Below, piece by piece: positions 23,535-32,030 of a stretch of 41,038 nucleotides of DNA. The stretch spans positions 1 through 41,038 of the forward strand of contig PFVX01000041.1 of NCBI GenBank assembly GCA_002790835.1, written 5' to 3'. Made by a program: the position numbers and the translations under genes. The stretch's first letter is position 1; each line of letters begins with the position of its first letter. The stretch is from a bacterium CG_4_9_14_3_um_filter_65_15 (GTDB taxonomy: Bacteria > Krumholzibacteriota > Krumholzibacteriia > LZORAL124-64-63). The notes beneath the pieces are model-generated. The model was not told where the DNA came from, searched no databases, and saw nothing but the letters and a program-made list of their open reading frames with translations.

Positions 23535-24851
23535 CTAGACCACCCCCGTCAATTCGCGGAGCCCGGCGAGGGTCTGGTCAAGGGAAGAGGATTCCGTCAC
23601 GCCCTGAGTCAGGTAGGATCGGATCTCGTCGGACTTGGCCAGGGCGCCGTCCAGAACCGGATCGCTGCCCGGCACGTAAGCCCCGATGTTGACCAGGTCC
23701 CGATTGTCCTCAAGGGACTTCAACCAGCGCATCAAACAGGCCCCGGCCTGGATATCCTTCGCGCCCACGATGTCGTTACGCAACCGACTGACGCTGCCCA
23801 GCACGTCAACGGCCGGATAGTGGTGTTGGCGGGCAAGATCGCGGCTGAGCATGATGTGCCCATCCAGGATGGACCGCATGGCGTCGCCGATGGGGTCGTG
23901 GATATCGTCACCTTCGATCAGGACGGTGAAGAATGCGGTCATGGCGTTGACGTCTGACCAGCCGGCCCGCTCGCACAGGCGAGGCAGGGCCGAGAACACC
24001 GATGGTGGATACCCCTTGGTCGTGGGGGGCTCACCCGCCGCCAAACCGATTTCCCGCAGAGCCATGGCGTAGCGGGTGGCCGAGTCCATGAGAAAGAGAA
24101 CTTCCCGGTCGCCGGCTCTGAAGTGTTCCGCGATGGTCATGGCCGTCTCGGCCCCTTTGGCCCTCATGACGGCGCTTTCGTCGCTCGTCACCACGACGAT
24201 CACGCTGCGCGCCAGCCCCTCCGGTCCCAGATCCCGTTCGATGAACTCGCGCACTTCACGGCCCCGCTCCCCGATGAGGGCCAGGACGTTCACATCGACG
24301 GTCGCCTGCCGTGCCAACATCCCCAGCAAGATGGACTTGCCCACGCCGCTGCCGGCAAAGATACCCAGACGCTGACCGCGTGCGGTGGTGATCATCCCGT
24401 CCAGGGACCGGATACCCGTGGTCATGACTTCGGCCGACCGGCGGCGTTGCATGGCCGAGGGAGCGCGTCCACCCAGGAGTGCCCGAGGCAGATCACCCAG
24501 CGGCGGGCCACCGTCCAGGGGGCGCCCCATCCCGTCGATGACACGGCCGAGCAGCGCATCTCCCACCGGAACGGTGAGCTGGTCGGCGACAAGGGTCACC
24601 GCGTGCCCTGGCGCGATACCCTGACCATTGCGCAGGGGCATCAGGAGCAACCGGTCGCCCCGGAACCCCACCACTTCGCACAGGACCGGGTCCTCGTTCC
24701 GGCCCCGCTCGATCCCGCACAGCGAACCAATCGGGCCGGCCATGCCGTCGACTTCGATCACCATCCCCACCAGGTCGCTTACCCGGCCGCGAGGCCGGAT
24801 GGGATCCGCCATGGCGATGCTGGATGTGGCTTCAGCCCAGATCGGCAGCAT
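23535..24851 (-). CDS. fliI: Flagellar export ATPase FliI
   Basis: 438 residues, F1-beta-like. It has Walker A FAGSGVGKS (about 166-174), the signature PTTKGYPPSVFSALPRLCER, Walker B REVLFLMDSATRY, and VDVLGSVSRLRNDI near the C-terminus. It powers unfolding and release of export substrates. The ATG at 24851 is chosen because GGAG stands 6 nt upstream and the resulting length equals that of well-studied homologues; it overlaps fliH by 20 bp. A start at 24812 is possible but lacks a ribosome site. Confidence 0.95.
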   Translation of the reverse strand: MLPIWAEATSSIAMADPIRPRGRVSDLVGMVIEVDGMAGPIGSLCGIERGRNEDPVLCEVVGFRGDRLLLMPLRNGQGIAPGHAVTLVADQLTVPVGDALLGRVIDGMGRPLDGGPPLGDLPRALLGGRAPSAMQRRRSAEVMTTGIRSLDGMITTARGQRLGIFAGSGVGKSILLGMLARQATVDVNVLALIGERGREVREFIERDLGPEGLARSVIVVVTSDESAVMRAKGAETAMTIAEHFRAGDREVLFLMDSATRYAMALREIGLAAGEPPTTKGYPPSVFSALPRLCERAGWSDVNAMTAFFTVLIEGDDIHDPIGDAMRSILDGHIMLSRDLARQHHYPAVDVLGSVSRLRNDIVGAKDIQAGACLMRWLKSLEDNRDLVNIGAYVPGSDPVLDGALAKSDEIRSYLTQGVTESSSLDQTLAGLRELTGVV

Positions 24852-25653
24852 CGTCTTCTCCGGAGGGGTTGGCAGGAACCGGGGGCTGCTCCGTATCGGG
24901 AGCCTCACCGGTGAAGGGGATGTCGAGGGAACCGGCGGCGCCCCGTGGTGAAACGGCCACCTGGTCCCGGATCAGCCGGGCCATGGCCTCGAGTTGGCCT
25001 GACAAGGTCGCGTCCCATTCCCGACCCCCGGCTTCAACCTGACAACCGCCTCTTTCGATGCGTCTGTCCGCGTGAATGTGCCCGATGTTCAAGCGGGAAA
25101 TTGCTTCGGGGTTCAATTCAAGGAATTCGGCGTCCTCGGGGTTGACCGTGAGATTCATGGGGTGTCCGGTAGGAACCTTGTGCAAGGTCGCCTCCAGGGC
25201 CCGGATCAGGGTCTCGGGGTCGCGTTCGACATCCGCCCGCAAAATTTTGTGGGCGAGTTGAATCGAGAATTCCACGCAGGCGGTGGCCAGATCCCGAAAT
25301 TCGTCATTGACCGCCGTCTGGAACGAACCGGCCCAGGCAGCCAGGTCCTGCTTTTGCGCTTCGAGTCGAGCGGCGAACGCCTCTTCCTGCGCCTTGAATT
25401 TGGCCTCGTATTCCCCGGCCACATCAACTTCGACGAGTTCGAAAACGGTGGCCCGTTCCTCGCGGGTCAGATGCGACATCAGGGCATCGTCGGTGGCGAA
25501 CCCGGCTTCCCGGCGAAACCGGGAATGTCCTCCGGCAGCCGCTTCTGTGGCCCCGACGACTTCCTGGGGAAAGAATTCGACCGCCGCGCCGGCTGCGCCG
25601 ACGACGACCTTGCCGGGTTCGGGGGCAAACGAATCAGGAGACCATTTCTGCAT
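24832..25653 (-). CDS. fliH: Flagellar export ATPase regulator FliH
   Basis: 273 residues. The N-terminus (1-60) is variable. A charged coiled coil (about 65-110, EYEAKFKAQEEAFAARLEAQ) leads into the conserved domain (115-225: ATACVEFSIQLAHKILRADV, NPEAISRLNIGHIHADRRIE, GGCQVEAGGREWDATL). FliH holds FliI and links it to FliN. It overlaps fliG by 20 bp and fliI by 20 bp, so fliG-fliH-fliI are translationally chained. The acidic, Pro-rich C-terminal tail (about 235-273) is unusual. Confidence 0.92.
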   Translation of the reverse strand: MQKWSPDSFAPEPGKVVVGAAGAAVEFFPQEVVGATEAAAGGHSRFRREAGFATDDALMSHLTREERATVFELVEVDVAGEYEAKFKAQEEAFAARLEAQKQDLAAWAGSFQTAVNDEFRDLATACVEFSIQLAHKILRADVERDPETLIRALEATLHKVPTGHPMNLTVNPEDAEFLELNPEAISRLNIGHIHADRRIERGGCQVEAGGREWDATLSGQLEAMARLIRDQVAVSPRGAAGSLDIPFTGEAPDTEQPPVPANPSGEDDAADLG

Positions 25654-26635
25654 CTTTGCCGCCCTTGCCGAGGGTGATGGTTCCTGCTTCCTCCAGACTC
25701 CGGATCACTTCGACGATCCGTTGCTGGGCCTCCTCGACTTCGGACAAACGCACCGGTCCCATGTACTCCATGTCCTCGGCGATCCCTTCGGCCGCCCGTT
25801 TGGACATGTTCCCGAAGATGCGACCACGGATCTCGTCGGTCGCGCCCTTGAGGGCCATGGTCAATTCCTTGCCGTCGATCTCCTTGAGAATCTCCTGGAT
25901 GCTGGCATCGCTGAGGGTGACCACGTCATCGAAGATGAACATCAGGTTGTTGACCTCGTTGGCCACCTCGTCGTCGATTTCCCGCATCTCATCGAGGATC
26001 TCCTGCCAGACCTCGCGCTCGATTTCGTTCAGGATTTCGGCCACCTGTTTCTTGCCGCCGTACTTCGTCTCCCGCGCGCTGATCTCACCTTGAAGCTGGC
26101 CGGCCAGGACCTTCTCCACTTCCTTGAGCGTCTCCGGATTGGGGGCCTCCAGCACGGCCATGCGATGGGCAACGTCCCCCTGGAGTTCCGCCGGAAGCAG
26201 AGCCAGGATCGGACCGCTGCCGCGGGGATCCATGTGGGCCAGGACCACGGCGATGGTCTGGGGGTGTTCGTTCTTGAGATAGTTGGCGATGGTCAGGGAA
26301 TCGACGTTCTTCAGGTGTTCGAAGCTCTTGATTTCGCTGTAGCTCGTCACGCGGCTCAGCATGGAGCTTGCCGCATGGGAGCCGAATCCCGCCTCCAGGA
26401 TCTGCTTGGCCGCTTCCTCTCCGCCAAAGGCGATCCCGCTGATCCGGCTGCTCAAGGCGATGAAATCGCTGAGGACGGCCTTCTTCTCCTTGTAGGTCAC
26501 TTGCCCGATGCTCGCGATTTCGTGAGTGATCTCCTCCACGATGGTCTGGGGCAGTTTCGACATGACTTTTCCCGCCACATCGGGGCCCAGGGCCATGAGG
26601 AAGACCGACGCCTTGCGCAGGTAATCCGGTTGCAT
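25634..26635 (-). CDS. fliG: Flagellar motor switch protein FliG
   Basis: 333 residues, the standard length. The N-terminal domain (LRKASVFLMALGPDVAGKVM) binds FliF; the C-terminal torque domain has FIFDDVVTLSDASIQEILKE, ELTMALKGATDEIRGRIFGN and MSKRAAEGIAEDMEYMGPVR. The ATG at 26635 overlaps the end of fliF by context (TGACATG) with GAGGAGA upstream; a longer frame to 26734 lies inside fliF and is not used. Confidence 0.97.
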   Translation of the reverse strand: MQPDYLRKASVFLMALGPDVAGKVMSKLPQTIVEEITHEIASIGQVTYKEKKAVLSDFIALSSRISGIAFGGEEAAKQILEAGFGSHAASSMLSRVTSYSEIKSFEHLKNVDSLTIANYLKNEHPQTIAVVLAHMDPRGSGPILALLPAELQGDVAHRMAVLEAPNPETLKEVEKVLAGQLQGEISARETKYGGKKQVAEILNEIEREVWQEILDEMREIDDEVANEVNNLMFIFDDVVTLSDASIQEILKEIDGKELTMALKGATDEIRGRIFGNMSKRAAEGIAEDMEYMGPVRLSEVEEAQQRIVEVIRSLEEAGTITLGKGGKDAEMVS

Positions 26636-26636
26636 G

Positions 26637-28187
26637 TCAGTCTCCTCGGGCCTGCATGGCCAAGTCAGCGGGATTGATCCCGTGGACCCAGGACTGGATG
26701 ACCTCGGCCACCCTTTCCGGGTTTTCCGAGGCAAAATCCTGAATGTCAGAGATCACCTGGTCGTTGAATTCGGGGATCCCGTCAAAGTGTTCGGCTTCGA
26801 CCTCCAGGTCGGATGCCCCGCCTCTGGCCCCGGCTGCAGCCACGGACTTCTTGCCGACCGCCGTCAGACTTCCACCCGCTAGCAGCGCGTTGAGGTTCTT
26901 GCGCAGGACCAGCACCATGACGCCCAACATGATCACCAACACGACCTTGCCGCCGTACTGCGTCACCACTCCGACGAGGTCCAAAGGAGTGCCCTGGACC
27001 GCCGGCAATTCCGGGGGGGCCTGGAACTGCATGTTGGCGACTTCCACGCGATCGCCGCGGGAAGCGTCCACGCCCACAGCCAACTCCACGTTGCGTTTCA
27101 GCATGGCCAGGTCGTCGTCACCCAACGGCGTGTAGATCGGGTCCCCGCCCTCGGGGTCGGCCGCGTAGTTGCCGTCCACAAACACGGCCACCGAAAGCTT
27201 TTCCAGACCGCCGGTCGGGGACACCACGTGTTCGACCGTCTTGTTGATCTCGTAGTTGGTCGTGCTCTCTTCGCTGGTCTCACCCGACGAAGGAACAGTG
27301 CTCTCGGTCCGCACTTCGCTGCGCACGACGGTGGAGGCCGGATCGTAGATTTCCCGTTGACTATCGATCTTCTCGAAATTCAGGGTGGCGTCGACCTTGA
27401 CGATGGAGCGGCCCGGTCCCAGGACTCGGTCAAGCATGCTGGATGCCTTCTCCGCCAGGTGTCCCTCGACCTCCTTGCGCAAGGCCAACTGCGTCTCGCT
27501 CCGTCCCACGTCGTCGTCACGGGCTGTGCTGGACAGGACCTCTCCCGCCTGATCCAGTACCGTCACGTTCTCGGCCGTCAGGTTCTCAACCGCCCCGGCC
27601 ACCAGGTTCTGGATGCCGGTGATCTGATGCGCGGCCACACCATTGCCGCGGGCCAGGGTCAGCACCACGCTCGCGGTGGGCTCGGCCGCAAGCCTCTTGA
27701 ACATCGAAGGCTTCGGCAACGACAGATGGACACGCGCGGCCCGGATGCCCTGCAGGGATTCGATCGTCTGGGTCAGTTCCCCTTCCAGGGCCCGCTTGAA
27801 ATTCACGTTCTGCAGGAACTCCGTCATCCCGTACTGGTTGCTGTCGAATACCTCGAATCCCACGGTCCCGGACGAGGGCATGCCCTTGGCGGCCAGGTCG
27901 AGCCGCAGTCGGTCCTTCATGGCGCTGGGCACGAGGATGGTCGTGCCGCCGTTCTGCAGTTCCGTGGGGACATCCTGCTTGGCGAGTTCCTGAAGGGCGG
28001 ACGAGGCGTCCTCGGGGCTCATGTTGGTGAACAGAACGGCCATTTCGTCGTTCTGGAGCCACATGGAGAACACCAACAGGCAGACTACCGTGGCAGCTCC
28101 CACGGCACCCAGGATGATCTTCTGGCTGAAGGACATGCCGTTGAAGCGCACGCCCAGGCTGTCGAGTGTCTGTTTGAATCCGTTCAC
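26637..28187 (-). CDS. fliF: Flagellar MS-ring protein FliF
   Basis: 516 residues. The first membrane helix is at about 24-44 (IILGAVGAATVVCLLVFSMW). The ring-building motifs include MSPEDASSALQELAKQDVPT, GTVGFEVFDSNQYGMTEFLQ and NVNFKRALEGELTQTIESLQ. The second helix is at about 410-428 (GGKVVLVIMLGVMVLVL), and the C-terminal FliG-binding tail contains NPERVAEVIQSWV. The start is GTG with GAGAGG upstream. It forms the MS ring on which rod, C-ring and export gate assemble. Confidence 0.96.
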   Translation of the reverse strand: MNGFKQTLDSLGVRFNGMSFSQKIILGAVGAATVVCLLVFSMWLQNDEMAVLFTNMSPEDASSALQELAKQDVPTELQNGGTTILVPSAMKDRLRLDLAAKGMPSSGTVGFEVFDSNQYGMTEFLQNVNFKRALEGELTQTIESLQGIRAARVHLSLPKPSMFKRLAAEPTASVVLTLARGNGVAAHQITGIQNLVAGAVENLTAENVTVLDQAGEVLSSTARDDDVGRSETQLALRKEVEGHLAEKASSMLDRVLGPGRSIVKVDATLNFEKIDSQREIYDPASTVVRSEVRTESTVPSSGETSEESTTNYEINKTVEHVVSPTGGLEKLSVAVFVDGNYAADPEGGDPIYTPLGDDDLAMLKRNVELAVGVDASRGDRVEVANMQFQAPPELPAVQGTPLDLVGVVTQYGGKVVLVIMLGVMVLVLRKNLNALLAGGSLTAVGKKSVAAAGARGGASDLEVEAEHFDGIPEFNDQVISDIQDFASENPERVAEVIQSWVHGINPADLAMQARGD

Positions 28188-28217
28188 GCCTTACCTCTCC
28201 GTGCCGCCGTCACCGGC

Positions 28218-28517
28218 TCAAACCTGCATCCGCATGACTTCCTGGTAGGCTTCCAGGAGCTTATTTCGAGTTTCCAACATCAATTCGAAGGCCAATTGCG
28301 ATTCCCGTGCCGCAATCATCACATCGTGGACCTCCGTCGGTCCGCCGGCGACCATGTCGGTCACCATTTCCTCGCGGCGGTCCTGCAGACTGCCCACTTC
28401 GTTGATCGCCTGCTGCAGTTTGTGGGCAAAATCGGGTTTTACCTGTTCCTTGGCGCCGACACCGTAAATGGCACGCGGGTCCAGACTGCCCAGGGATTTC
28501 ACACTACCGATACTCAT
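28218..28517 (-). CDS. fliE: Flagellar rod-MS-ring adaptor FliE
   Basis: 99 residues. The C-terminal half carries the family pattern GPTEVHDVMIAARESQLAFE and LMLETRNKLLEAYQEVMRMQ. FliE connects the MS ring to the proximal rod. Order and length are normal, 37 bp after flgC and 30 bp before fliF, with AGGAG as ribosome site. Confidence 0.95.
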   Translation of the reverse strand: MSIGSVKSLGSLDPRAIYGVGAKEQVKPDFAHKLQQAINEVGSLQDRREEMVTDMVAGGPTEVHDVMIAARESQLAFELMLETRNKLLEAYQEVMRMQV

Positions 28518-28554
28518 CCATCCACTCCTGCTCGGGCTGCGGCCGAGGCCGTCA

Positions 28555-29061
28555 TCAAATCTTCAGGGCGTCGTTGAACATGTCCTTCGCGGCCTGAACC
28601 GCGCTGACGTTGGCTTCGTAGGCCCTGCTGGCGGTGATCATGTCAACCATTTCGCTGATCGGGTTGACGTTGGGCATCAGGACATACCCGTCGGCGTCGG
28701 CATCGGGGTGGCCGGGGTCGTAGACCACCCGGAACTCCGAGGAATCCGGGGCCACTTCGACCGCGCTCGAAACACCGTCCGGGGTGTGGCCGCCGGGCCG
28801 GGTGGCCGGAGAGGTCATGTGCCTGGGGTCGGTCCGGACCATGTCTTCGGCGGGATTGCGCCCCATGGTCCCATGATGCCGCTGGATGCGCTCCCCCAGC
28901 ATCTGCTTGAAGATGGCCCGCTGGCGCCGGTACGGGGTGCCGTCGGCGGTCCGGGTGGTCTCGGCGTTGGCCAGGTTGCTGGCCACGACGTCCATCTTGG
29001 TGCGCTGGCCGCGCAGGCCGCTGCCGCTGATCTTGATTGCCGAGAACATTCCGTCACTCAT
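28555..29061 (-). CDS. flgC: Flagellar proximal rod protein FlgC
   Basis: 168 residues. The N-terminus is AIKISGSGLRGQRTKMDVVA with SNLANAETTR; the C-terminus is NPISEMVDMITASRAYEANV with SAVQAAKDMFNDALKI. These are the axial-family helices shared by rod and hook proteins. The ribosome site AAGGAGAT is strong. It is 17 bp after flgB. Confidence 0.96.
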   Translation of the reverse strand: MSDGMFSAIKISGSGLRGQRTKMDVVASNLANAETTRTADGTPYRRQRAIFKQMLGERIQRHHGTMGRNPAEDMVRTDPRHMTSPATRPGGHTPDGVSSAVEVAPDSSEFRVVYDPGHPDADADGYVLMPNVNPISEMVDMITASRAYEANVSAVQAAKDMFNDALKI

Positions 29062-29078
29062 GTCATATCTCCTTCAGC

Positions 29079-29489
29079 CTAGACCACTCGGCCCTTGATC
29101 GCGCTACTGAGCATGTTGTAGCGCATGCTCAACAGGCGTGTGGCCATCCGGTAGCTCAGGTCCGTCGTGGCCAGATCGGTCATCTCGGTGTCGATGTCCA
29201 CGTCGTTGACCCCGTTGTCGAATCCCGTTTCCGCCGCCACGACCTGTTCCTCCAGATCCATGGGGTTGCGTGGGTTGATGGGAATGTGGCGGGGATCGGT
29301 GGTCGTCCCGGCCATGGACATCCGGCTGCGGTCCAGCATTTCCTCGAATTTGACCTTCTCCGTCTGGTACCCGGGCGTCTCCACGTTGGCGACGTTGCGG
29401 GCGGTCACGGCATGCCGCCGCGCATAGACATCCACGGCCTTCTTGAGGGTTGACAGGTAATTGCGATCGAACAATCCTGTTTTGATCAT
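29079..29489 (-). CDS. flgB: Flagellar proximal rod protein FlgB
   Basis: 136 residues. It has the FlgB pattern LKKAVDVYARRHAVTARNVA, then NVETPGYQTEKVKFEEML, with NDVDIDTEMTDLATTDLSYR and a C-terminal axial helix. It begins 3 bp after the stop of the FlgR-like regulator, so the kinase, regulator and rod genes are one transcript. Confidence 0.95.
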   Translation of the reverse strand: MIKTGLFDRNYLSTLKKAVDVYARRHAVTARNVANVETPGYQTEKVKFEEMLDRSRMSMAGTTTDPRHIPINPRNPMDLEEQVVAAETGFDNGVNDVDIDTEMTDLATTDLSYRMATRLLSMRYNMLSSAIKGRVV

Positions 29490-29492
29490 GAC

Positions 29493-30866
29493 CTACCCCG
29501 GAATATCCATACCCAGGCGGGTATAGAGATTCAGTTTGTTGCGCAGGGTCCGGACGCTGATGCCCAGCTCGTTCGCGGCCTGGGTCCGGTTCCCGTGGGT
29601 CAGTTGCAGCTTGCGCAGGATGAGCTCCCGCTCCATATCCTTGAGGGTCATTTCCGGATTGATGGCCGCGGGTCCCGCCGTGGCGTCGATTTCGTCGGAC
29701 AGGCCCAGTGCGCTTTCGTCCAGGGTATCCCCGCCCGTCAGGATCACCGCCCGCTCGAGAACGTTCTGGAGCTGGCGCACGTTGCCGGGCCAATCCATGG
29801 CCAGCATGGTCTTCATGGCCGGCTCGGTGATGGTCATCACCGGTTTGCCGTTCTCGGCGCAGAAGATCTGGCAGAAATGGCTGGCCAGCAGGGGGATGTC
29901 GTCCTTGCGACGGCGCAGGGGCGTGATGACCATGGGAATCACGTTGAGCCGGAAGTACAGATCCTCGCGGAACCGCCGCGCCTGGATCTCCTCCTTGAGA
30001 TTCCGGTTGGTGGTCGCGATGATGCGCACGTCGGCCGAAGTCGCGTACTTGGCTCCCAGGCGGGTGAATTCGCGCTCCTGAAGGACCCGCAGCAGCTTGG
30101 CCTGCATGGGAAAAGCCATTTCGCTGATTTCGTCCAGCAGCAGAGTCCCCCCGTCGGCCAGTTCGAACTTGCCCATGCGGGCCTGGGCCGCGCCCGTGAA
30201 CGCCCCCCGCTCATGGCCGAACAACTCCGACTCCAACAGGGTCTCGGGAATGGCCGCGCAATTCAAGCGGATGAACGGCCCTTCGGCCCGCGGTCCGGAT
30301 TCGTGGATGGCCCGGGCCACCACTTCCTTGCCCGTACCGCTCTCGCCCTGGAGCAGAACCGTTCCTCGCGAACCGGCGATCATGGCGATCTTCTCGCGCA
30401 GTTTGACCATTTCGTTGTTGTTGCCCAGCAGACCGTGGTGGTCGTTGCGCGCCGCCACGGTCTTGCGCAGGGTGCGATTCTCCGTGCGCAGTCGGACGAA
30501 GGACTGGGCCTGACCGATGACGTGGTTCAACTGGTCGAGACCGAAGGGTTTGGTCAGGTAGTCGAAGGCGCCCTTGCGGGTCGCATCGACGGCCTGCTCG
30601 ATGGTACCGAAGGCGGTCATCATGATGATCAGCGGCTTTTCCCCGTGCTCGGTCATGATCCGATCGAGAAGTCCCATCCCGCCCATGCCCGGCATCTGGA
30701 TATCGCTGAGCAGGAAGTCGAACTTTCCGCCCCGCAATTTTTCCCAGGCGTCTTCTCCGCTGGTGGCGGTGGTGACCTTGAATTGACCGTTCAGGGACGC
30801 CTCGAGAAAATCCCGCATGGTGCTTTCGTCGTCGGCGATCAGAATGCTACGCTTACGCTCCATCAT
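29493..30866 (-). CDS. FlgR-like sigma54-dependent response regulator
   Basis: 457 residues, NtrC family. The receiver domain has the acidic pair (ILIADD), the phospho-acceptor in LLSDIQMPG (Asp about 55) and Lys in YLTKPF (about 106). The AAA+ domain has Walker A GESGTGKE (174-181), GAFTGA (221-226) and Walker B LLLDE (about 242-246). The Fis helix-turn-helix is RTQAANELGISVRTLRNKLN. It directly follows and overlaps (14 bp) a cytoplasmic kinase gene, the arrangement of FlgS/FlgR, which couples sigma54 hook-basal-body genes to export-gate assembly in Epsilonproteobacteria. The name is by analogy. The AGGA ribosome site supports the ATG at 30866. Confidence 0.88.
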   Translation of the reverse strand: MMERKRSILIADDESTMRDFLEASLNGQFKVTTATSGEDAWEKLRGGKFDFLLSDIQMPGMGGMGLLDRIMTEHGEKPLIIMMTAFGTIEQAVDATRKGAFDYLTKPFGLDQLNHVIGQAQSFVRLRTENRTLRKTVAARNDHHGLLGNNNEMVKLREKIAMIAGSRGTVLLQGESGTGKEVVARAIHESGPRAEGPFIRLNCAAIPETLLESELFGHERGAFTGAAQARMGKFELADGGTLLLDEISEMAFPMQAKLLRVLQEREFTRLGAKYATSADVRIIATTNRNLKEEIQARRFREDLYFRLNVIPMVITPLRRRKDDIPLLASHFCQIFCAENGKPVMTITEPAMKTMLAMDWPGNVRQLQNVLERAVILTGGDTLDESALGLSDEIDATAGPAAINPEMTLKDMERELILRKLQLTHGNRTQAANELGISVRTLRNKLNLYTRLGMDIPG

Positions 30867-31635
30867 CGGCCTTTCCTGCCATGGCCACAGCCGCTTGCAG
30901 CGGTGCCGCAACCTCCAGTGTCACGATTGTCCCCACCCCGTGTTCGCTTTCCAGCGACCAGGCCAGGCCGTGCAGATCCATGATCGTTTCCACTCGAGAC
31001 AAGCCAATGCCCACGTGGCCGGACTTGCCCGTGACGAAGGGGTCCCGAACCTGGGCACCCAGTTGCAGGGGAATGCCGCCGGCGTCGTCCCTGACCTCGA
31101 GGGCCAGCCGACCGGAGTCCCCTTCTCTCCATTCCAACTCCACCCGAACCGAATCCGTATCGCCCCCGGGACCCTCGGCGGCGTTGTCCAGGACATCCCG
31201 CAGGACCTGGCCGAAATCCGCCGCCGGCAGCATCAGTCGGCTCTCGGGCATGGGCATGGCCGTCAGATCCAGACCAGGGTGCCGACGGGACGCCTCTCGC
31301 AACCCGACCTCCAGGACCACCCGGGGATCGTCCAAGTCCAGGGCCCGCTCCGTTTGCCGGGTCAGGCCGTCGACCGAGACGAAAAGACGCTCCATTTTCT
31401 CGACTTCACTGATGATGCGGCGGGCCCAGCGTGCGTTTTCGTCCGCATCCTGGCCCAGTCCGGCGATGAGGCTGGCGTACCCCTTGATCCCGCACAGGAC
31501 GTTGCTGGTCTTGTGCAGGTACCCCCGCAACAGACGCTGCTGGGGTTGGGACTGCTGAGAGTCCAGACGCACCTCTTTGGACCCTGCGTCAGCGGAGTAT
31601 TCGTCGGGTAGCGCTTTTGCCAGCAACGCCTGCAT
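30853..31635 (-). CDS. FlgS-like cytoplasmic histidine kinase with an altered H-box
   Basis: 260 residues with no membrane helix and no sensory domain beyond a short N-terminus. The H-box reads LHKTSNVLCGIKGYASLI (His at 41): the His and the Asn four residues later are kept, but the usual Glu/Asp right after His is Lys. The ATPase domain is intact: N-box VLDNAAEG, G1 RDDAGGIP and G2 SGHVGIGLSRV. The ATG overlaps the stop of the FlgN-like gene (TGATG). The cognate regulator follows with a 14-bp overlap. With Lys at H+1, autophosphorylation may be weak or differently regulated. Confidence 0.82.
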   Translation of the reverse strand: MQALLAKALPDEYSADAGSKEVRLDSQQSQPQQRLLRGYLHKTSNVLCGIKGYASLIAGLGQDADENARWARRIISEVEKMERLFVSVDGLTRQTERALDLDDPRVVLEVGLREASRRHPGLDLTAMPMPESRLMLPAADFGQVLRDVLDNAAEGPGGDTDSVRVELEWREGDSGRLALEVRDDAGGIPLQLGAQVRDPFVTGKSGHVGIGLSRVETIMDLHGLAWSLESEHGVGTIVTLEVAAPLQAAVAMAGKADDGA

Positions 31636-32030
31636 CACACGTCCTCAACCTGTTGCAGGAGGATCTGGTCGTTGCGTTCTTCGCACGCCAGGGTTTCCTC
31701 GATGAGCTTGGCCACCGTCCGCAACGAAACGTTCAACCTCGCACGGGCCCCCGCCGACCACTTGCCGCGGCCGCGTTCCCAGGCCTGCTTGGGGCCGGCG
31801 GCGGACTTTTCCAGGTTCTGCACCGCTGTCAGGCAATTCCGCTTGGCTTCCAGAAGTCGCCGCACCTCGGTGACCGGGGCGCAGCTCGCCAGGGCCTCAC
31901 CCTGACGCCGCGAAAGGTCCAGCACCTGGGCGTAGAGCTGCTTCTCGTCCTCGTAGAGCCTGAGCAGTCTACCCAGGACCTCGGTTTCCCCGAGGCGGGG
32001 ATCAAGGGGTGTAGAAACGGCCGGTGCCAT
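31635..32030 (-). CDS. FlgN-like type III export chaperone
   Basis: 131 residues, all-helical, with the FlgN-type pattern LGRLLRLYEDEKQLYAQVLD and LEAKRNCLTAVQNLE in the first half and a C-terminal amphipathic helix (LIEETLACEERNDQILLQQV). FlgN binds the hook-filament junction proteins FlgK and FlgL before export; those genes are not in this window. The ATG at 32030 has AAGGCGAG upstream and overlaps the preceding gene by 29 bp. Sequence conservation in this family is low, so position and helical content carry much of the call. Confidence 0.65.
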   Translation of the reverse strand: MAPAVSTPLDPRLGETEVLGRLLRLYEDEKQLYAQVLDLSRRQGEALASCAPVTEVRRLLEAKRNCLTAVQNLEKSAAGPKQAWERGRGKWSAGARARLNVSLRTVAKLIEETLACEERNDQILLQQVEDV

